NCBI GenBank assembly: GCA_033557675.1
Contig: JAWQRM010000167.1
Coordinates: 1-27,733, forward strand
Reading direction: 5' to 3'
From: Coptodactyla brooksi
Taxonomy: Eukaryota; Arthropoda; Insecta; Coleoptera; Scarabaeidae
Length of the DNA: 27,733 bases
A program made the position numbers and the translations under genes. The notes under the pieces are model-generated. The model worked only from the letters and a program-made list of their open reading frames with translations, was not told the DNA's origin and did no database searches. Of this stretch, positions 20,700 through 27,733 are shown piece after piece (position 1 is the stretch's first letter; each line of letters begins with the position of its first letter).

Positions 20700-23430
20700 T
20701 TGATTTACCAAAAACTTAAAATAAGCTGTCAATTATGTCATATTAAATGACACGTTGTACAACAAAGAGTTTGGCAAATACATTAAGAGCATGTCTCAAA
20801 CAACAGGTGAATATTTCTAGGTAAATTCTGTGCACGAACTGAATTATTGATGGAATTGAATAATTAAATAATAATTCAAATTCATTTTAATACATTTTTG
20901 TATATATTATAATATATATAGATTACTAGGAATTGAGTTATAAATCCAGCGAACATATTTTTGTTTAACTTTTTAATGTAATTTATAATTTAATAACAAT
21001 TAAATTACAAAGCAAAAGGTTTATTTTTTAATTATCATTTTATATTTGACTAAGTGTCAAATTATAATAAAAGCAGAATTATATTTAAGTACAATGTTAC
21101 TTATACTTTAATAATGTTAATGCAACTTATAAAGAAAGCAAAACTGTATTTAATTTCGTTTTATTAATATGTTAATTAATTTTGTATTTTTATTATAATT
21201 CAGTAAGACTTAATTTATAAGCAAGTAACATTATGGTTAAGTATTATTTTTGAGCATAATTCAAAATCTGATAAGAAGTTAATTATAAAGTATGTAAAAT
21301 TGTATTTAAATTCTTTTTTGATTGTAATTTAATAGTTATAGGGCAAGGAAGCTTGTATTTAAATTTTATTTCTCATTATAATTTTATAAGAAAGCAGATT
21401 TCTATTTAAATATAATGTTGCTTATACTTTAATAATGTTAATGTTTAATAATATGTTTTATTTGTGATTGTAATTTAATAAGGGTTGAATTATAAAAAAG
21501 CAAAATTGTATTTAATTTCATTATATTTTCATCATTTTATTAATGTATCAATTAATTTCCTATTTTTCATTATAATTCAATAAGACTTAATTTATGAGCA
21601 AGTAACATTATGGTTAAGTTTTATTTTTGTGCATAATTCAAAATCTAATAAGAATTTAATTATAAAGTATGTAAAATGGTATTTAAATTCTATTTAATAA
21701 TTATAGAGTAAGGAAGCTTGTACTTAAATTTTATTCCTCATTATAATTTAATAAGCATTAATTTATAAAGCAAATAAAATTCTACTTAAGTATAATTAAA
21801 AATCTAACAAGGATTACAAAGCGTTATAATTTAATAAGCTATAGACTATTTCATTATAATTTAATAATCGGTTATTTACAAAGTAAATACAAGTCTGCAA
21901 GTCTAGTAAGTGTAAGTTTTAATTATAATTTCGGATTTAATAAGGATTAAAAGATAAAGCAGATAAAATTGTGCTTAAATTTTATTTTTGATTATAATTT
22001 AATAAGGGTTAAATTATAAAAAAAAAACTATATTTGAATTTTATTTTTATTTATAATTTTAATAAGGAATAAATCGTAAAGCAGACAAAATTATAATTAA
22101 GTTTGATCTTTAATTATACTTTTAAAAAGGTTAGATTATAGATCGAGCACAGTTGTATTTAAATTTTATGTTTGATTATAATTTAATAAGGTAAATAAAT
22201 TAAGTAAACAGATGCCATTTTTGATTGACTTTTCGATAATTGAATAAGGGTTAAATAATAAAGCAGGCAAACTAGAATTACGATGCGATTTAAAATCTAA
22301 CGAGGATGAAATTATACACCAACAGACATTTTGACAAATATATCAATGTCTTAAACAACCGATGAATATTTCTAGGTAAATTCTGCGCACTAAATAAATT
22401 ATTCATCGATTGGAATAATTAAACAATAATTCAAATTCATTGTAATAGATTTTTGTATATATTTTATGTTTATATTATACTTTTTTCCTTTTTATTTATA
22501 TACTTATATTTATTTTTATGTTTATTTATATTTATATTATTTGTTATATATATATATATATATATATAACATAAATTACTAAGAATTGAGTTATAAATCT
22601 AACATGTATTTTTGTTAACTTTTTAATATAATTTATAATTAATTTTTCATTATAATTCAATAAGAATTCTTAATTTATGAGCAAGTAACAATATGGTTAA
22701 GTATTACTTTTGAGCATAATTCAAAATCTAATAAGAACTTAAATATAAAGTATATAAAATTGTATTTAAATTTTATTTTTGATTATAATTTAACAAGCTA
22801 TAAACTGTTTCATTATAATTTAATAATCGGTCATTTACAAAGTAAATATAAGTCTGCTAGTCTGGTAAGTGTAAGTTTTAATTATAATTTCGAATCTAAT
22901 AAGGATTGAATATAAAGCAAATAAAATTGTAAAGTTAAGTAAATTTTAAATAAAGTTAAATAAATTTAAATAAGTTTTTTTAAGTTTAAGTTTAAATAAA
23001 AGGTTAAATAAAATTAAGTAAATGTATACTTAAGACTGATTTTTGATTGACTTATAATTCAATAATATTTCTTAATTATAATTTATATTTCACTAAGGGT
23101 CAAATTATGAAGAAAGCTGAATACAATTTAAATATAATGTTACTTATACTTTAATAAGGGTTATACTAAAGCAGGCAAACTTGAACTGAACTGCGATTTA
23201 AAATCTAAATTTAAGTTTTGTTTTTCATTATGATTTAATATCCGTTGATTTACAAAGTAAGTAAAATTTTACCTAAATGCGATTTTTGATTATCATTTAA
23301 AATCTAACAAGGATTGAATATAAAGTATTGAAGATAAAATTGGGTATACATTTTATTTTTAAATATAAGTAAAACCGGATTTAAGTTTGATTTTTGATTG
23401 GCATTTAATAAGAATTAAATTATAAATACG
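20700..23430. repeat. AT-rich satellite: about 62-bp degenerate monomers with higher-order duplication
   Basis: Words such as ATTATAATTTAATAAGG, then TTAAATTATAAAGCA, AAATTGTATTTAAA and TTTTATTTTTGATT recur at about 62-67 bp, for example near 21990, 22050, 22112 and 22175. Larger units repeat too. 20770-21000 (AATATTTCTAGGTAAATTCT) recurs at 22325-22640, about 1.55 kb later. The block with GCAAGTAACATTATGGTTAA occurs at about 21220, 21600 and 22680. The block with ATTTAATAATCGG and AAGTCTGC occurs at about 21850 and 22815. A (TA)n run sits near 22545-22568. No coding potential. It separates gene C from gene B. Confidence 0.85.
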
Positions 23431-23784
23431 TTGGATTTTGTTACGGCAAGATCCGTTAAAAGTAATTTCAATAAATTTCAAGGGACTGTAGTAAAGTGCT
23501 TTTAGTGTTTATATAGTTGCATAACGCTAGTTTTTCCCATAAGAATATCGTTTGGAATGGTACAATCTTGGCTACGGAGCAATGGGACATCGAGTTGGGT
23601 AAGAATTATTAACAAATTTGTTAAGACTTGTTTACACTTATTTCGTATATCTGAGTATTAATGATATGGGAATATTTAATATGAGAAACACACCACAGAC
23701 AAGACGAGGAGAATTATTAGTGTTATGATATGTGGGGAAAGAATTTCAGGAATGAAATAAAACAATTCGACATCGTTCGACAAC
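23431..23784. other. Unique spacer downstream of gene C
   Basis: Satellite monomers end near 23430 and more complex sequence follows up to the gene C stop. It probably includes the gene C 3' UTR; nothing else is recognised. Confidence 0.4.
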
Positions 23785-24281
23785 TCATGTATTTGCATCG
23801 TATTGATCTTCTTCCAAAATAGGCGCCTGTTCGTCATTAAAAGGTTTATCTAGGCCTATTCTCGCTATTTTAATGTTCGCGTCAGAAATTAATTGATCTG
23901 GTTCTTCTTCGTCCCTGAAAATTGTTGGTTTTGCCGCGGCAGCCCCTTCCGAATTTCCAACCAATGGATTATTCTGTACGTACTTCTTATATGCCTTCGC
24001 CAAAACTTGTTTAAATGATTGCCAACGGTTCTTCAACTCTCTCCTGTCAGTGCTTGCCTTCACGCTAGCGATTTGTTCACTCATCTCGTTCAGGAGATTA
24101 TCGTTCACGTCGTCAAAACGATCTTCATTCTCCACTTGCAGCAGTATCCTTAAAGCTTCTTCGTCGTCGGCTTGCGTGGAAGCCTCCTCCATTCGTCTGC
24201 TTGTTCTGATTACCTCATCTGAACGGAATGGGTCTGGATAATCATACTGTGACGTTACGTAATAATCGAGGTCGATATCAC
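23785..24281 (-). CDS. Gene C: last exon of an unrecognised gene
   Basis: Open on the minus strand from a strong acceptor (TTTCTTTCTTTTGCAG before 24281) to a TGA at 23785. The exon enters with two bases of a split codon, and the reading runs upstream of the ATG at 24192 through DIDLDYYVTSQYDYPDPFRS, so that ATG is not the likely start. About 164 residues are visible. They are acidic and helical (MEEASTQADDEEALRILLQ, LLNEMSEQIASVKASTDR), then a basic helix (ELKNRWQSFKQVLAKAYKKY), an Ala run, and an acidic C-terminus (NDEQAPILEEDQYDAN). The upstream exon or exons were not found: 24282-25050 has no convincing phase-compatible exon. There is no membrane segment in the visible part. No family recognised. 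Confidence 0.6.
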
Positions 24282-25040
24282 CTGCAAAAGAAAGAAATGG
24301 GTAAAGGCTTACGTGGCTAAGAGTACTTGATTTATTTACAAAGTACCTACTAAGCTAAGTTTATTGTGGTGAAAGCACAGCACGATCATTTTATTTGTCT
24401 TAATACCTTTAATTGTTCTATTGAGAAATATTAATTAAAGAAGAAGTTCGTTCGCCGCGTCTTCTAAACATCTTCACTTGCCACTGCATCAATGTTAACT
24501 AACAAATTGGCATCTTAATTAATATGTCGTCTGCCAATTACGACTGGTGCCATTTTACCGTTATTTTTTAGTTTCTGCACTCTCCTTGATCCTTTTTTGT
24601 TTTTATAAACGTTTATATAAAAATTTACAGAGTGCATCTCAAAAGAAAAAAACACAAAACAATTTATAAAAGAAGAAAAAGCCATCGTAGTATGAAGGCT
24701 GGAATCTGGGAGCTCTAATGCAAAAGTGGTAGAAGAAACACAATCTGGAAAAATAGGCAAACAATTCACAGGAGTTGGGAATCTTAATTGCTATAGAAAG
24801 GAAAAGAATACGTCCATCTCCAACCTGTGGTATAGTCGAATGTTTGTTGAAATGGTTTAAAACTCAAAGAAACTAAAATGTACCAATAACCGGTTAAAGA
24901 GGCAAAAACATTTAACCGCTTGATGCGCTTGCGCAGACCGCTAGAGACAGTTAAGAGGAAAGCATGCTTGACAAAAACTATAGTCGATCGTTAGATGTTA
25001 GACAGTATGTATCGTATGTACAGTTTAGTACAGTAAGTTA
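24282..25040. other. Upstream flank or intron of gene C, no gene seen
   Basis: An open frame at 24769-24515 on the minus strand is low-complexity (Phe, Lys, Asn) and lacks a phase-compatible strong donor into gene C, so I do not call it an exon. No repeat or RNA gene recognised. Confidence 0.4.
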
Positions 25041-25049
25041 AGTCCTGTG

Positions 25050-26724
25050 TACAGGGTGTCTAAATAAGCGTGCAAGGTACTGTATCTCGGAAACTACTCA
25101 TTGTAGAGATTTGCGGTAAAAATAATTACAACTAAAGTGACAAAAAGAAAACCTAGGACATTATTGTCAGGTTGGTTGTTGTTCAAAACGACTGAAAGAG
25201 TTTCAATAAACTTAGCGTCGTTGAAGGGAGCTATTCTTGGCTAACAAAAGCTATCTTATTTGTGGTGATTGTAATTTGGTATGTCGTCACTAGAGGGCAT
25301 TTATTCATATTACTACTCAGATTGGTATTATTTGTTTTCATGAGAAAATAGCAAAATGATGCCCAAACAAGCTAGTGAAAACCGCGCCTCGATATTTTAT
25401 TCCTAACCTAAAATATCGGTGAAATAAGGTTTAATAAGAAAATGTAATGGATTTTGCTAGGTTGCCTCCTGGTTATGCAACCAAATTAACAGACAGAAGC
25501 GTGTTGCCTACCTATAATTCATGCTTAGGTGCATATTAACTATACAGGGTGTCTAGTGTAAAACTAGCAAACATAAAACCAGAGGTAGATTAAGTCAAAC
25601 AGAGGAGAAAAGTCTCCTACCATTTTGCCATCTGAGCAACAGTCTTTTAGATATTAAACATTTAAAGGTAGCAAATGAGTGGCGTGGGAATAGAGCTAGC
25701 CCGTAGCTCGGCCCGCGTGCCCCTCCTACTCTGGCGCCCGGCGAAATGGGAGTCACCAAATGAGCAAACGATTACAAATGCTTAAATACCAACATTTTAT
25801 TTATATTAATTGCTGATTACATTATTAATTAAGTAATCAGAAATTGAATGTTCTTCGCGCCGAAAAATTGTTGTCCTCTTCGTGGTTATTGATTTATAAA
25901 TGATTTATATGCATTTGTAATCGTTTGTTCGTTTGGTGGCTCTCCGCTTACCACGCGCCAGAGTGGGGGGAGCACACGGGCCGTGCTACAGGCTAGTGTG
26001 CTTCCCATGCCGCTTATTTGCTGGCTTTAAATGTTTAATATCCAAAAGACTGTTGTTCAGATGGCAAAATGGTACAAGACTTTTCTCTTCTGTTTAATTC
26101 AATCTACCTCTGGTTTTAAGTTTGGTAGTTTTGCAACAGACACCCTGTATAGGTATGAGTAGGTATACAATAAGTAGTAGGCCATGGAAGATAAAACAAA
26201 TGCCTAATAACTGTATTGAACAAAAGCATCAGATTTTATTTAGATGCAGTACAATTTATGTTAGTTGCAGACGGTAAACTTTATTAAAAATGCCTTTTAC
26301 CAATGATGAAGCTGTTGACATGATTGCTGTTTATTTCGAATGTCTTCAAAATGCAGCTAATAGTTACCTATATAGTTGTGGAATTGTAGGTAGGCAACAT
26401 ACTTTTGCCTACGTAACTTTGGTTGCATAACCAGTAGGCAACCTAGCAAAATCCATTGAGTTTTCTCCTTAAGCCTTCTTTCACCGATATTTTACGTTAG
26501 CAATAAGATATCGAGGTGCGCCTTTCGCTAGCTTGTTTGGGCATCATTTTGCTATTTTTTTCATGGAAAAAAGTAATAGCAATAGATTTGATTTTTTGAA
26601 GAAATTTTACAATTTCAGTAGTAATATCAATAAATGCCCTCTGGTGGCGACATATCAAATTACAATCACCACGAATAAGGTAGCTTTTGTTGGCCAACGA
26701 CGCTAAGTTTGTTGAAATTCTTTC
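25050..26724. mobile_element. Foldback-like outer inverted repeat with mariner-type end and transposase start
   Basis: 25192-25522 and 26385-26724 are inverted copies with strong similarity (e.g. TTAGCGTCGTTG, GTGGTGATTGTAATTTG, AGAGGGCATTTATT, AGCAAAATGATGCCCAAACA, AATGGATTTTGCTAGGTTGC). The left side begins near 25051 with ACAGGGTGTCTAAATAAGCG, a mariner-type terminus; the right arm lacks the matching outermost 140 bp. Inside the right half, at about 26290, MPFTNDEAVDMIAVYFECLQ is encoded, the recognisable start of a DUF4817-type mariner-like transposase. The coding stops after about 25 codons, so the element is non-autonomous. The right arm ends exactly where the Penelope-like element begins. 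Confidence 0.75.
25541..26151. mobile_element. Inner inverted-repeat element (MITE/foldback), TATACAGGGTGTCT ends
   Basis: Arms 25541-25781 and 25911-26151 are about 240 bp each and strongly complementary. Both ends read TATACAGGGTGTCT inward. The arms include ACCAGAGGTAGATT, CATTTTGCCATCTG, TATTAAACATTTAAA and a GC-rich block around 25690-25745 that is unusual for this AT-rich window. The 129-bp centre is AT-rich and non-coding. It is nested within the larger inverted repeat and shares the ACAGGGTGTCT terminal motif with that element's left end, suggesting mobilisation by related transposases. Confidence 0.85.
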
Positions 26725-26733
26725 AACAAACTT

Positions 26734-27573
26734 TGGTATAGGCATGTTGATGATATTTTTGCGATCTTTGATACAAAAAAGGCTAATGTCAATGATTTTT
26801 GTGATAAATTAAACTCAAGATTCCCCACTATTGAATTCACTTACGAGATCGAAAACAATGGAACATTGCCTTTTCTGCATACGCTGGTCAACAGAAATCA
26901 TAATAGACTAGAGGTTGATATTTATAGAAAAAATACCGCTACAAGTAGGTACATTCATTTCACTGAGTTCAACAAAAAATGGCTAGCTTGCACTTTCTAG
27001 TTCATCGTTTGATTAATTTCCCACTCGATTCAGTTACATATAAGAGAGAGAGGAATCATGTAAGGAACATAGCTGCTATTAACGGATATGATAGGAATTT
27101 AGTAGATAAGTTAATTCATCGCCAAAGATATAAAAAAAAATGTGTATGATGCCACGCTTTTCCAACAGGAACAACGAACTGAAAAATTCATTTCGCTGCC
27201 TTTCTTTCAGTTCACTAAGGGCTTTCCTAAGCTTTTCAATAACGTAGGCATGAAATTAGGTTTTCACTCGAAAAATACATTAAAAAAATTGCCGGTGGAG
27301 TATGTTGGGCAAACTAGAAAGGCGGTCAAAACAAGGCTCAAAGAGCACATGACTCACTTAAAATATGGTCGTACCGAAAAATCTAGCGTTGCCGAACATG
27401 CTTTCAACAGCAACCACAGGATAAGTGGAGAAAATGTAAAACTGCTTAGAAATGTATCCAACGATAAGTTGTTGGATGCATTTGAAAGCATAGAGATTGT
27501 TAAATGTAGGAATAGACTTAATAAAGACAGAGGGCCAATGCCGATTAGCCCTTTGTATAGTTTGATAGACTAG
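26734..27573 (+). mobile_element. Penelope-like retroelement, 5'-truncated: reverse transcriptase end and damaged GIY-YIG endonuclease
   Basis: The visible part starts in the reverse transcriptase at the catalytic motif (WYRHVDDIFAIFD), followed by LPFLHTLVNR and a stop after WLACTF. A shifted frame from 26979 carries MASLHFLVHRLINFPLDS and YKRERNHVRNIAAINGYD. A third frame (27142-27573) has FTKGFPKLFNNVGMKLGFHS, then the endonuclease half YVGQTRKAVKTRLKEH, EHAFNSNHRI, FESIEIVK and a C-terminal LNKDRGPMPISPLY before TAG. Penelope elements normally have a GIY motif and a Cys pair about 20-25 residues before YVGQT; here NTLKKL is followed almost directly by YVGQT, so that part is deleted in frame. 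With two frameshifts and no 5' part it is inactive. Confidence 0.88.
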
Positions 27574-27733
27574 GTTTAATAGATTTAGTGGAAACGCTGG
27601 ACGGGTTGGCAGTTGCAAAGAGTAGGGCCAGGGGCTCTGTATCCTTAGGCTAGATAAGACGGGGACGGGAAACGCTGTACGGGGAGATATTGTGTAAACG
27701 GGTAGCGGGGAGAAGGTAAGGAAACACTTAATT
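27574..27733. other. G-rich 3' flank of the Penelope-like element
   Basis: This sequence is markedly richer in G than the rest of the window (runs such as GGGGACGGG, ACGGGGAG, GCGGGGAG). It is probably the element's 3' untranslated region; the end is not visible before the window stops. Confidence 0.4.

Noticed and set aside
20700..23430. The AT-rich repeats as a CRISPR array or replication origin
   Set aside because: Units are degenerate, contiguous and without unique spacers, in a eukaryotic intergenic region.
24515..24769. Minus-strand open frame as first exon or signal peptide of gene C
   Set aside because: The hydrophobic part is Phe-rich by homopolymer bias and no phase-matching strong donor joins it to 24281.
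26734..27573. The reverse transcriptase remnant as a retrovirus or LTR element
   Set aside because: The RHVDD context followed by a GIY-YIG-type C-terminus is characteristic of Penelope-like elements, and there are no LTRs, gag or envelope.
1..27733. A new multi-gene defence or biosynthetic system
   Set aside because: Genes are single eukaryotic units on both strands with no co-directional cluster or shared functional motifs.

Overview
This is a eukaryotic chromosome fragment, almost certainly from an insect. Evidence: one clearly conserved nuclear gene split by short GT-AG introns of about 55-60 nt, AT-rich intergenic DNA, and decayed Tigger/pogo, mariner-like and Penelope-like elements. 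A beetle or related insect is plausible, but the order cannot be fixed from sequence alone. There is no operon structure, phage, CRISPR array, or tRNA or rRNA gene that I can support.

Layout. 1-1560 is a degenerate tandem repeat with (TG)n tracts. 1561-2110 (minus) is a broken protein-coding remnant of unknown parent. 2277-4540 is a decayed Tigger element. 4622-10136 (plus) holds seven exons of the WDR75/UTP17 ribosome-biogenesis gene; its N-terminal third must lie left of the window. One of its introns carries an antisense, frameshifted mariner-like element (about 6290-7510) next to a 17-bp tandem repeat. Tail-to-tail with it, 10773-15056 (minus) is a three-exon, 5'-incomplete gene for a large low-complexity protein (gene A); its first intron holds a second, internally deleted copy of the same Tigger family. 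15057-18490 is an intergenic TE graveyard: a mariner-like fragment, a perfect 26-bp hairpin and a third, different Tigger element. 18491-20634 (minus) is a two-exon gene for a repeat-rich protein of about 672 residues (gene B). 20700-23430 is an AT-rich satellite with a monomer near 62 bp and higher-order duplications. 23785-24281 (minus) is the last exon of an unrecognised gene (gene C). 25050-26724 is a nested inverted-repeat (foldback-like) structure, and 26734-27573 is a 5'-truncated Penelope-like retroelement whose endonuclease has lost its GIY half.

How it works together: apart from WDR75 (U3 processome, nucleolus), the three minus-strand genes are unrecognised, probably lineage-restricted proteins, and no shared pathway can be claimed. 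The rest of the window is shaped by transposons inserted into introns and spacers. I see no convincing new multi-gene system. The points best worth a second look are the foldback/Penelope junction, the higher-order satellite, the orphan genes A, B and C, and the perfect hairpin.
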